This document shows, piece by piece, positions 34,923 to 46,700 of a stretch of 64,000 nt of DNA. Location of the stretch: assembly GCA_036785325.1 (NCBI GenBank), contig JAXIVH010000032.1, positions 3,156,128 through 3,220,127 of the forward strand. Direction: 5' to 3'. Numbering within the stretch: position 1 is the stretch's first letter; every line of letters starts with the position of its first letter. The notes below the pieces were generated by a model. It saw only the letters and a program-made list of their open reading frames with translations. It made no database searches and was not told the origin of the DNA. Position numbers and translations under genes: made by a program. The stretch is from Urophycis tenuis. Lineage: Eukaryota; Chordata; Actinopteri; Gadiformes; Phycidae.

Positions 34923-34957
34923 CTTCGGAGCGTGCTCGAGCGCGGCACGCTCCGAAG
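34923..34957. repeat. GC-rich hairpin, 13-bp perfect stem
   Basis: CTTCGGAGCGTGC (34923-34935) and GCACGCTCCGAAG (34945-34957) are perfect complements around a 9-base loop. It lies in the candidate fbxl20 3' UTR. Confidence 0.95.
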
Positions 34958-35562
34958 CCACCCGTCGGAATATAAAATTTCAACAACAAAAAAAGTGCTT
35001 ATTATCAAGCCGCACACGCTCAGACACTGGGTGGGTTGCGAGCGAGTCAGACTTAAAATGGAGGAGTGAGGAGGAGATTGCCAGCAGTGGAGACAGACAA
35101 ACGAGACACTAAAGATACTTTATTCTAAAAAAAGAATGTATATGGTTCGCAAAAAGTGAGGATAATAATCATTATTATTCCATGGCATTAAATGCACTAA
35201 AGAGCAGGACACCAGCACATGTGTCTGTGAAGGCATATCATTTAATACAAACGCTTTTGGCCTGGCTCCATTTTGTTTTTCCTTCAGTTGATGTATCAGC
35301 TAGACTATGACATGCTATTCGCCCTTGGTTAGCTTGTTTTTAATGCACATTTCTTCCCAGCACTGGAGTGGAGCTAAGGAACAGGCAATAGAGAAGGGCA
35401 AGTGGTGGCTCCACAGTGTGTTCTTGGTAGATGGACACTTGAGCAATTACAAATTCGATTTTGACAATGACTAGTTCAATATGATTACTGTAAATTATCT
35501 TTTTTCTTTTATCTTTTTTTTTATAATTAACTGTTATAAATGAATATGTATGTATGAATAAA

Positions 35563-37204
35563 TATATGCCTATATTATTAACACGCGTTTGGCTTTTGGT
35601 CTGGATGGGTTAAGTCTTTTTAATTTATTGAAATGTTTTACCTCATAATAGCACTAGAGGGCAGCAACAGGCCGTTTAATTCTGTTCATATGCCACTCGA
35701 TTGGAGGGTACTTACTCATTTGTGGATTCGTTTCGAGACTGAACCGCCAAAGGCCACTTGTGACACGCTTAAGTTTCTATTTTGCCCCCAATTCTCTTTT
35801 TGAAAGTGCATAGTTAGACAGGGACCAAGCAGTTAAGTATTCACTTACCATCTTATGGTCTACATAGAGCTGCTAGGCCTTCACCCACCTGTGTCTCAAA
35901 CGTGTGATTTAAAATGGAAGTGCACACACACACAGAGGGAGTGCTCTCGTTTTCTTTTTTTTATTGGGATGGAAAGAACATCACAGCTTGCTGTCCTCTG
36001 ACTGGCGGCACCATGACGACCAGCGACTTCTCGGGGATCTGATCAGGCTGTCTGGCCGCAATGGGATTCATTTTTTCCGTCCCCCCCCCCCCCCCCCCCC
36101 CCCTGCTGCTCAAAGGATTGTTTTTTGTCCACCTCGATTGTTTAGTCCCCTCACGTCACCCCAGGAGGTATCAGGAGAGTATGGTGACGATGCCCTTAAA
36201 TTGGCTTTGTTCAGCATAGGCTTATATATGTAAAGCTGGACAGTGACACGTGTGGTTGCTTATAGCGAATGCTTTGACAAGTCATGCTGTGGAGGGTCTC
36301 TTTTCAGTGTCCATTAGCAAAGCTTAAGCTTTCCATTGAGTTACTGCGCCCCTGAACTTCATTGTAGCCTATTTATGTGGTTTACCTTCGCAGTGTATTA
36401 CAATGTGTAATTAATTATGTCTACGCATAATCAGAACCAGAATCATACCGATAAATTTATACTTTATCGATCCCTGTGGAGAAATTGGATAATAATAGGC
36501 CTAAATGTGTACTCAACCTACATTTTACAATTCGGCCTCACTCCATTTGTAATTTAACGGAATGGGATTTTTTTTCATCTGACCTGGTTTAAAAAAGGAT
36601 TGAAAATTGTAGCTGTGCAACAGATGGGAACACATAGTGTCGTATTTATCAAGCATCTTAAATCCCCTCAGAAGACTGTCTTTGTTCTTCTACAGCATCT
36701 TCTCGACACTTGGCTTACTATCACACGAAACGTGTGCGCGCCTCGTCAGCCCAGGCCACGCCCACGTCCACTGGGTGTACACTACATCCAACTCGGTTGT
36801 AAAACTGCTCCAATCACGTCCATCATACACACGGGGAGGCGTGCCTTAGTTTGCGGTTAAATTAAATATCTCCTCCTAGCCGAGCAGATAATATTGCGAT
36901 GGAAGTGCTGCACGGCTTGTCTCTGTAACACAACCCGGTCTACTACAGAGCTACTGACAATTCTGTCGTATGTTTGTGTTTTGTTTTTGTTTTTTTTCCT
37001 CGGATGACTGGGCTAACATTTTTGGACAACTGGGGGACGGACATTCTGGATCTTACTGATCTTATGAAGTGTTGGTTTTGTAACCCCTCCAACGCACTCG
37101 GGTCAAACATTGTCTTTATTATGCTTATCCTCACTTAAGTGAGTCTTCAGTCGGACACCTTGCAGTGCCTTTCTCTGTGTTGCTGTGGGGTTTTTTTCCT
37201 CCAC
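35563..37204. other. fbxl20-stac2 intergenic region
   Basis: I see no gene here. There is a C run at 36081-36103 and a degraded LINE tail on the minus strand near 36449-36495. The rest is AT-rich single-copy-looking DNA. Confidence 0.6.
36449..36495 (-). mobile_element. LINE tail remnant
   Basis: The plus strand ACTTTATCGATCCCTGTGGA reads on the minus strand as a TCCACAGGGATCGATAAAGT tail, similar to other fish LINE 3' ends. It is short and degraded. Confidence 0.35.
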
Positions 37205-37484
37205 ATTTTGGACATCCCAGTCCACGGCGCGCGGGGCGCAGATGGCCACGAGCCGCACGAGCCGTGTTCGTTAGTAGCGCGCGCGCGAATCGCTTTGATG
37301 TGGATAAGTGTGGCGCGTGCGGTGCCCCTCGCGCGGATAGCAAGCCGCACGCTCTCCGTCCGCCACGACACAACGACACGCGTTTTTTTGTTTTTGTTTT
37401 TGTTTAACGTTTGTGCTCTTTTAACGTTTAAGGTTTAAAAAACAAACAAAAAAACACGGACTTAACCCCGACACACTTGGGGTG
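37205..37484 (+). promoter_or_regulatory. stac2: CpG-rich stac2 promoter / 5' UTR region
   Basis: Immediately upstream of the stac2 ATG, positions about 37220-37385 are markedly CpG-rich (for example GGCGCGCGGGGCGC and GCGCGCGCGAATCG) within an AT-rich neighbourhood. Between this and the ATG lies a T- and A-rich leader with no upstream ATG obviously in frame. The position suggests a promoter-proximal CpG island. No TATA box is convincing. Confidence 0.45.
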
Positions 37485-40400
37485 ATGACGGAAATTAACG
37501 AGATGGAGAATGACTCGCAACTCCAGCGCTATCCGAGCACTATGTCCATTCAGCCGGTGTCGTCTAAGGTAGGCTACCAGAAGTACATGTTGTGTATTTT
37601 TGTGTGTGTGTTTTTTTTGTCGTCATTCAGGCTCGCTACACGAAACGGCATCGCTCTGCCTTTCATTTAACTTGCCGTATGCAAGACGTGTGTTTTAAAC
37701 TTTGTGCTGTTATAATTCTCACATTTAATTCTTAAAGATGGAGTCAAATCACATGAGCTGTCTTTGAATCGTATTCTAATCGATGCCATGTTTTAATTTA
37801 ACTCTGCAATTATAGAACCACACACAACATTGAAGTTACTCTGGAGAGAGTACAGAGCTTCGTGCGTCACTATATTAAACACTCTTACGTCATATGATGT
37901 CAGCTGCTCCGGCCGTCGACGGATCAGTTCATAATGTACGCTACTTTTCCTCATTGTGTTGTGCACCATCACACCCGGGTATTGGCATACGAATTCATAA
38001 TGCTCAAGGACTAGTTAGTAGAACGCACGACAAAGGGATACTTTGGTTGTGTCGGTGAACGTAAGTTTAATAGCTCCCGTTGGCACGACTAGAGCTCAGC
38101 CTTTTAAACAGCTGTTCTCAAAGTGCCAACGCTTTGGGGTTTTCAATATTAACCGAGATTTAGTTAATCGTTTTAAACAAATGCCACAAATGCTAAGTGT
38201 TGTTTTTAAACATTCCAAATGCTTTATTACACACAAAAAATGGCTCAGTGCACCCGGGATGAATCGCCTACACCTTCATACTCTTACACACTTTAATTAG
38301 CCTATATAAGACAACTTTTTTAATCACAACCCACCATTTTCGTCTAACATCCAAAGAGTGATCTTATGCCTAGTATAGGACCCAGATGGGAGGTGGCGAT
38401 TGTCCATTGGTAGAACAGCTATTTACCAGTGGAACCAATGATCTACCGAGAACATCCCCGCACATGACAGACAACACAAAGCCCTGCCGTTTGGCTCTTC
38501 AATCACTCCCTCTGTCCTCTGGCTTGACGCTCTGCTGCTCCCATAACCGAAGGCTCAGGGCCAAATGTATTTGACTCGCTGACCTTTAACCCAAAGTCGT
38601 CTCTTGATTGACTCCTCCTTGACTCTGTCATCCATCTCTGAGGGCGACAGGTTAACTTCTTCATCATTTAGTGCCGCTGTGTTTCAATAAATTATATATT
38701 GATTTTTTTTTTTTGTGGTTACATGGATTCACGCCCACCCATAGCTAAAGAACTATGGGTGGAATCGTTTGTGTGGATTACAGTTGTAGGGTTAATGGCA
38801 TAAGACCCGAGGAGACCAGGGCTGATAATCCCAGGGAAATTAAAAAGCCAAGGAGGGAAGTCTCTTCTAATAAAGACTCCATCTTCTAATCAATTGGCTC
38901 ATCTCTATTTTAAAACTGCTAATCAAGCCAGCATCTTGTTGAGATGCAAAAGGGATACGCTCTAATTTGCTCCTGTCATATCGGTGGTATAAAAACTACC
39001 CCGGGGCCTGGAGGTATTATTTATGAATAGTGAAGGATGGCAGACACCCAAGAGATGATCCGTGGAGCGTTGCCTGTGGAAATACCCCTGTCAAGATCGA
39101 TACCGGCAATAAAACAGAAACAACAACAAAGATGGTGATGGATGAGTAGAGAGAGAGACGACCAGGCCAGGCTTTTTAATATGTGAGCTGTGGCTTGTTT
39201 ATGGCCAGGGTTTGGCAAAAGTGTTATAGAGGAGAAAATTAGCTTTTCGAGAAGTGAGTGTTTTCCGCTGTTTCTGTGTCGTACGTTTGCAACAGCTCTC
39301 ACCTAATTTGGTGATTACCAGGACAAGACAAACTTTGCTCTGTGTTTACGTAGGCTGCCGTGAAGCTAAAGTAAGCAAAGGTTTGTTGTTGTTTTCTTAT
39401 CAGATGTAACACCATTACCTTACCAGCATGAATCCATATAAGACTGGCGGTGTTTTCAGAGGGGAGTAAATTGTTACACAAAACCAACACAAATCAGGGC
39501 ACGGCATCACCAATCAAAGTGTGCGCGAGGCATAGACGGCAACACACATTGGCACAGCACATATCTGCATCTTCAGGACAAATCGTCTGTGCGTATGCGC
39601 ATGCGTGCATGTGTGCGCGTGCGTGCGTGTGTGTGCGTGCGCAAACAGACAAATAGCACAGGGAGAGGGATGAGTGCTGGGTGTGCCTCTACCGTCTAAT
39701 ATTCCAACTACGAATCTGCATTTCTCCAATGCATATCAAGTGGCTTCAGCAGGAGAGGATCTTTCGGATTCTGAAATGAATCCATTGCCCACCATGTCCC
39801 CTCATCTTCAAAGAGGGGAGGTGGTACATGTCGCTGACTGAAGAATCAAAAGATGGAGAGAGAGATAGGCTTAACGTGATACCCAGTTGCATATATTACG
39901 ATGGGAAGATATGCCCTTAAAATGATAAAATATAAGCTTTGAAGCATTGAGTGTGAGAATATTGATATGAAACCTTAAATGTTCCTATACTTCATGTAAT
40001 GACCCTCAGTTAGACTGTTAAGAGTTGTATTTTGAATTCATAAACATTTTGGGGTATTTATTAATATGGTCTAGAATTCCCCATAATAATCACACCATTA
40101 CATTTGTCCTTGTCGCTCCCAGCCCTACGTGCAGCGCTCACGCTGAAGAAAGAAAATAGATTCAGAAACTGCTTCCCTCCTCTGAACTAGTCAAGGAGCC
40201 GTATCTTCACAGGCCTGCTGCTGAAGCTTGGTACTACTATAGGGTCCCCGTGCCTGGAGGTCTATGATGAGACATTCTGTTAGAAGTGATCTGCACCTAG
40301 TGACTCATGGAACAGGCAGCCATGCGGACCACATGAGTTTATAAATCAACATTATTATCACCGAGACAGACTGGATGATACTGTTACGCTGAAATGATTA

Positions 40401-43400
40401 CATTTACACATCATTCACCAACACATCTGTCGGTGACTGGTCTTCACATGGGAGGTGAAATGGAGTCACACACTTCACAATAAACAGAAACAGGTCTACA
40501 CAGTCTCAATGTGCTATAGTTTTTTTGCGTTTTGGGTTTATTTTCTACTGAAATGTGTGAAGGGATTTGTACACAACAACTAGATTCCACATGTTATTTG
40601 AGAGAGGATTTAAAAGAGAGGATTTGACGAGGTACAGCTTTGTATTTCCGCATCATTAAGAGACAAGCCAGAAGTGATGAGCATTTCGTCTCCTCTCTGT
40701 GTCGGCTCATTCGACTCTGCCCGCCAAAAAGAACCAGCTCGCCCAGCCCCCAAACAGCTCTTTATGATCAGTAGCATCGCCAATTGTTGCTTTTTTCCTC
40801 CTGCTCGGTATTATTGTGTGTACATATGCTGTTGTGTGCAGTTTTATTCATGGCGTCTGCTTTGCATTTATGCATGTGTCTCCTTTAGATGCTCCTTTAG
40901 AAACAGCCCCACAACCATGAATGCACACTCATGTTCTGTGTCACGTTGACGTGTTACACTTTACGTAATGTATTTACCAACGGTTGATTGGATTGGCAGC
41001 TACAGAAAGGTTTTGGAGAGCCGCTCAATCTGTCGATGCTCACTGGCTCCCGTCCTCACGGGGGGCTCCGAACAGACCGGCTGCCACGTGGCTCCGAGCT
41101 GCCCCTCATCGCTAGGGAAACCAGCTGAAGAATGTGTAGAACTCGGTGTCCGAGAGGTACAATGCATGGTACAATACATGTACAATCGTTAACAATCAAC
41201 TTCAACTAATAGGAATCTAGTAATCGTTGACTAATGCTGTTCATGTTAACGAGGTTAGTTAATCCTGAGTTGATGCTTATTACGGCAATGAACTAATAAT
41301 GTGAATTCATTGTTGATCGTTGTTATCGTAAAGTGTTACCCAACTGTTGCCTCACATTCACCCATTCATACACCTTTTGTGATGCGAGCCATTCAAGGTG
41401 GCAGCCAAGTTGTCGTGGAGCAGTGAGGGTTAGGCGTCTCGCTCAGGTACACCTCGCCAGCTCAGCTAAGTGAAGCTTGGGAATCAAACCAGGAACCTTC
41501 GGATTGGCAGACAACCGGAGCCACTGGCAGCCGGATGAAGACGCAACGACATTCATTGGATCTCTTTTCAAAAAAGAAAAGGAAGGAATACTATATTCTT
41601 TTGGGGTGTAGGGCTGGGTAATGTAATTCAATTAAATTATGTGTCTGTCTTTAAGTGTTATCTCAAAGCCCGGAGAAATAGTGACTCATCATTACAATAT
41701 CCAGTTGTCTAGCAAAATCGAATTTATGATTAGAAACGATGACCTTAAAAAAAAGAATGAGGCTTGAAACAGCAAATGGAAAGAACATTTTTTTTCTGGT
41801 CTTTTTTTTTGTATATTTTATTGTAATGACCCTCTGTCAGACCATTTTGAATGGTACTTTGAATTCATGAGCATATCGCGTTAAAAAGTCCTCATGCTTA
41901 TCATGACAATACGTCCTCTCATCGTGTTCTGCCAAGATGAACAGACAAATCACGTCCGACATGCCAGTTGATTTCTGCCTCCATACACGCAAGCTTGTAG
42001 ACACGCACGCACACACACACACAAGCGTGCATGGACACACGCTCACGCACACACTGTAGTACAGAGGGGGGTGTAAACATGGCCCGTGGTCCTGCATTGT
42101 GCAGAGCGTACTGTCAGACGGACAGATAAACAGATTGGACAGACGCACACACACACACACACACAGCGTCTGTGGCGTACCGATTATCTGTCCACCCGTC
42201 TGTCTTCTGTTGATGTATTCCTCCCACCGGGGACAGATTAACACACACACACAAAGACACCCCCCCCCCACGCCCCGTCCTCCTATTGTCACTGCACATC
42301 ACGGTAACAAATAACCAGCCCGTTAGAGCTAAACTAGCATCTTCATCTCCGCCCCGGAGTCCACACCAGGGGACACCCAGCTTTATCGGATCAACGTCAG
42401 GTGCACGGGGAGCCGGCCGGCGCGCTCCAAGGCTGATGGTTGTGAAGACGTGGTATCTTCACCTCTTTGATGGGCCTGCTTCTGGCGTGCCACGTCCATC
42501 AGTAATACAGAAAGGCTCAGTCGATGCAGCTAATAAGGGACAATCAAGGCTTGTCACGGCAGAAGGCACCAGGGGGATAATGGCATACTACGCAATTTGT
42601 GTGCCTGTAGTTCACCAGAGGCCCACGTGCCTGTGTGTTTGTGTGTGTGTGTGTTGAGCGCGTGTGTATGTGCATGCTTTAGCCTGGACATTAGCGCAGG
42701 GCAGTGCAGCAGCATTGAATGATGATGGCCCTCCATCAGGTTCACAGTAGCCAAATAATAGCGCCCATGTCATTGTGAGATATGATCCCATGTTTAAAGA
42801 TGGAGTCATCGGGCCCTTGCACATGCCCCTTCACGTTAAATGCTCCGCTGATAGAGGATGAAGATGAGGATGTATAAACTGTCTTGTCACATTCAATCAC
42901 CATGGCGCCTCCAGCCAGCATCGCCATGGAAATACCATTCTTACGCAGCTGTTAATGGCCCAGAGCCATGGGTGCTGTCAAAAGAACAGGCTTATGGTCC
43001 CGGACCGTGGACAAACAAATGCGACCCCATTCAATGTAATTGCCAAAGAATTAAGGCGGAGCCTTAGCCCAAGGGGGTCCTGGGAGTTATAGTTTTTATT
43101 GTGTTGTTTTCCAATAACATGTTATATTGTGTGAGTCATTTTGCTCCCACAGGTGTAAAGATCACAGCATATTGTGGTGTTTATAGCTGCACTGTGTCAC
43201 TCGGGTACCCTTGTTCTCTCTTTCAATTGTATATATGTTTTATGTTATATATGCTTTATGTCCTGTGTGGGCCTGTATGTGTGTGTGTGTGTGTGTGTTT
43301 ACATGTTGTGTGCCTGTGTGTGTGTGTGTGTGTGTGTGTTTCCATGTTGTGTACCTGTATGTGTGTGTGTTTCCATGTTGTGTGCCTGTGTGTGTGTGTG

Positions 43401-43674
43401 TGTTTCCATGTTGTGTACCTGTATATGTGTGTTTCCATGTTGTGTGCCTGTTTGTGTGTGTTTCCATGTTGTGTGCCTGTATGTGTGTGTGTGTGTTTAC
43501 ATGTTGTGTGCCTGTTTGTGTGTGTGTGTTTGTTTCCATGTTGTGTGCCTGTATGTGTGTGCGTGTTTCCATGTGTGCCTGTATGTGTGTGTGTGTGTGT
43601 TTCCATGTTGTGTGCCTGTGTGTGTTTCCATGTTGTGTGCCTGTGTGTGTGTTTCCATGTTGTGTGTGCCTGTA

Positions 43675-43723
<49 letters not shown>

Positions 43724-46700
43724 CTCCAGAGACTGAAGCGCTCCCTGTCCTTCAAGTCCATCATGCGCAGCAAGAGCGTGGAGAACTTCTTCCAGCGGTC
43801 CTACAGCGACGCCCGCCTGCCGCCGGACTTCATCGGCGACGCGCCGCCGGCGCCGCCATCGTCGTCCTCGCCGTCGTCCTCGCCGGCGCCGGCCCGGCGG
43901 CCCTCCTCGCCCGCGCACGAGCGCTCGCCGTCCCTGTCGCCGTCGCTCAGCCCCAACCCGTCCCTGTGCTCCCACTCGCCCTCCCTCAGCCCCTCGCTGT
44001 CCACGGCGGCGCGGGCCCCCGCCGGCCCCCAGGTCACGCACTGCTTCCAGGAGCACGTGTTCCGCAAGCCCACCAGCTGCCAGCACTGCAAGCACATGAT
44101 CGTGGGTAAGGAGTCTTACCCCCCGAGGGGGAGGGGAGGGGAAGGGGGGAGGGAGGGGAGGGGAGGGGGTTCTTTGGTGTTACTGTGCCGATCCGACTCG
44201 TCTGTCTGCTCCAATGAGTCACCACGGATTTCGGTTGTCGTTGTTTTTTGTGGGTGTTTTTTTTTTTCTTTCTTCCTCTTGCGCTGTCGTGGCGTGGGGG
44301 GCCTCATCCATCATTCAGTTTTCACTGTGATTGTGAGTGCTGGCGTTGTAATACGATTACTGCTGTTTGACTGTGTAGACAGAGAGAGACAAAGAGAGAG
44401 AGCGAGAGAGAGACAGAGTGAGAGAGAGAGAATGCTGTAAGCCAGGGCAGCAGTCACTCTTTGCTTCCAGGTCCACCGTCGTTATTGCCTTCAAATCTCA
44501 TCTAACGGAGAGGTTAAGGTGGCCTTGGGAAGTGAGAACGGCTCACAGCCACCTTCTTCAATTAAAATGAGGTATACATGCACTACGTGATTAGACTTTG
44601 CTAAGCCCATGCTAACGCTTAACCTAGCAACTCGTCATTAACGACAAGGCACCTCAGCACAACTTTTGCCGCGTTACAGTGCAGCGAGTGTACAGTGTCT
44701 GATGATAAGACATGTAACATGTGTGTGTGTGTGTGTGTGTGTGTGTTGTTGACGTGAAGGTCATCGGAGCGTCCAATAATACCCAATTTCTGTCTGCGTA
44801 ATCTACTTCCTGTCACCGTGATTAATCACAGGTCCCGTTTCATCGTTCTAGTTTTTGGTTTCAGTGCTGCTGCGTGCAGCGTGTTGTTTTTTTGCGTTCT
44901 GAGGCGTGGGCCTCAGAACGCACAGCTGTTGCTCTCTCTCCCCTCGTTCCAGCTCTAACCACCATCATCATCATCATCTTCACCGCGTTACGCTGGTGGG
45001 ATGAAGGTGGGCACTGAGCAGTCACGGTGTTCATTTATTCTCGGAAAGCCTCGGAGAGCTGATCAGATGATTTTCTATTTCTAACAATTGAAATGTACTG
45101 AGGCAAGGTGGATACACAGATATAAAGTTAGATATGTAATTTATTCATCCAAGGGGAAATGAGGGCTTTACAGCAAGACACACACAGAAGTAGTAATAAT
45201 AAGAATACTTTTACTTTTATTATAATTAAAAGGTAAGTGACAATGTGATAAGAATTAAATATACACACAATTAGTTACAAGGTTAGTTAACCTCACCAGA
45301 AGCTATGGCAGTGAGAAATACCTTAGAAAGTGCTTTATTTGATCCAATGTTTGCTTGTATGTGTTGCGCTGCTATGATGCTGTGTGTTGATTGTGGTACC
45401 CACTGTGCTCCTGACCATCCCTGCACGGAGAGACACCCCTCCTCGCTAAGTCTTCTTCTTCCTTGATAATTAAGAGCTAGGGGAAGGCTGTGGTAAAACA
45501 CAGCCTGTCAAGCCCTGTGAGACTGGAGACCGGTGCCCCGGGGGCTTCCGGGCTCGGGTGCCCACAGAGGAGGCCGGGCACCCGGTGGGTTGTACGTGTG
45601 CCAGCGTGCAGTCAGGGCCACATTTACATCCATTTGGTAGAAGACCAAGCAGCATATGCTGCGCTGTACAGCCCACGATGAAAAACAAGTTGATCCACCC
45701 ACTCAAAAGTTAATGTGATTGGCTAATGTGGCCATTGGACACGCTGTCCAAACGACAGTGACCAACACTTTCCTCAAACAGAAGTAATATCAGTGGTGAG
45801 TTGATGACTGTATTGATCTGTGTGCGGGTGTATACTGTCTCTGCGTGCGTAATGATATCGTAACGTGTTTGGCGTGCTAATAGGTCTGGCCTATACTGTT
45901 ATGTTACTCTTATCTGTCAGATTGTGTTGGATTGTGCTCTTGGCCTATGATTCACCTTCATGTGAGCCTTTCTCCTCTATCATATTGGTGGCATTGATTA
46001 TTGCTTTCCGTGCGTTTCATGGTGTGTATCGGTAGTTAAACTTTTGATTTCCAATCCCTGTAAATCATTTCTTGGTGTGTGTGTGTGTGTGTCGGCCACT
46101 TTTATTTCCCAATGGTGAAAAAGCACCACTGTCAAACATGAAGGGGCACCTGTGGTAATTGACTTCACCTGACTTACCTGTAGAATTTTACTCCCAATAT
46201 CCCCCCCCCCCCCCCATAGCCATCAGTATCAACAGAAAATGTGATCTGAGCTGTATGCCAATTAATTCAATACTGTGTGTTGTTTTTTTATATTGTTGAC
46301 ACCATTCAAAGTCAAGGATTCTTGGTATTTAGAAACTACAAACCAAGAAATTGATGAACAATACAATGTCCAAAATTGTATTTTAAGTGTCTCTGTATTA
46401 ATTATTATCGCGTGTGCGTGTTTTTTCAGCAGAGACTTTAATTATGAAGCATTTATTATGAAGCTTTTTCTCTCTGTGCCAAACATAACAAAAAAACAGG
46501 ACGGTCACAAAACCACCGCCAGCAGAAGCCTGTCAGTATCTGAGATCGTTGTGGTTTATGCACTCGTATCATCACTATTCTCAGGACGGCCTTATGACTC
46601 ACTCCCTCCCTTTCTCTCACTCCACTGATCTCTCCCTCTGGTCTCTGTCATTCTTCAGGTAACTCCAAACAGGCTCTTCGCTGCAAGACCTGTAAGATCG

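Larger units (their letters stand above)
31793..35562 (+). other. fbxl20: Candidate fbxl20 3' UTR
   Basis: No coding signal follows the fbxl20 stop. The first canonical AATAAA I find on the plus strand is at 35557-35562, which would give a 3.8 kb 3' UTR. The stretch includes CA tracts near 32130, 32667 and 32800, a GT tract at 34025-34073, a GGA tract at 34319-34370, and a GC-rich hairpin at 34923-34957. The end point is inferred; an earlier variant signal could be used. Confidence 0.35.
37569..43723 (+). other. stac2 intron 1
   Basis: A 6.2 kb intron, donor AAG|GTAGGC. Most is AT-rich and non-repetitive; 38821-38990 and 42690-42985 look like conserved regulatory DNA (see findings). It also holds a minus-strand SINE near 41343-41540, short CA/GT tracts near 39600, 42010, 42150 and 42640, and a GT-based minisatellite from about 43270 to the exon 2 acceptor. 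Confidence 0.7.

Noticed and set aside
43174..44440. 311-409 residue Cys/Val-rich frames across the GT minisatellite and stac2 exon 2
   Set aside because: The Cys-Val stretches are translation of GT repeats. Only the part from 43724 to 44105 is an exon, bounded by AG and GT.
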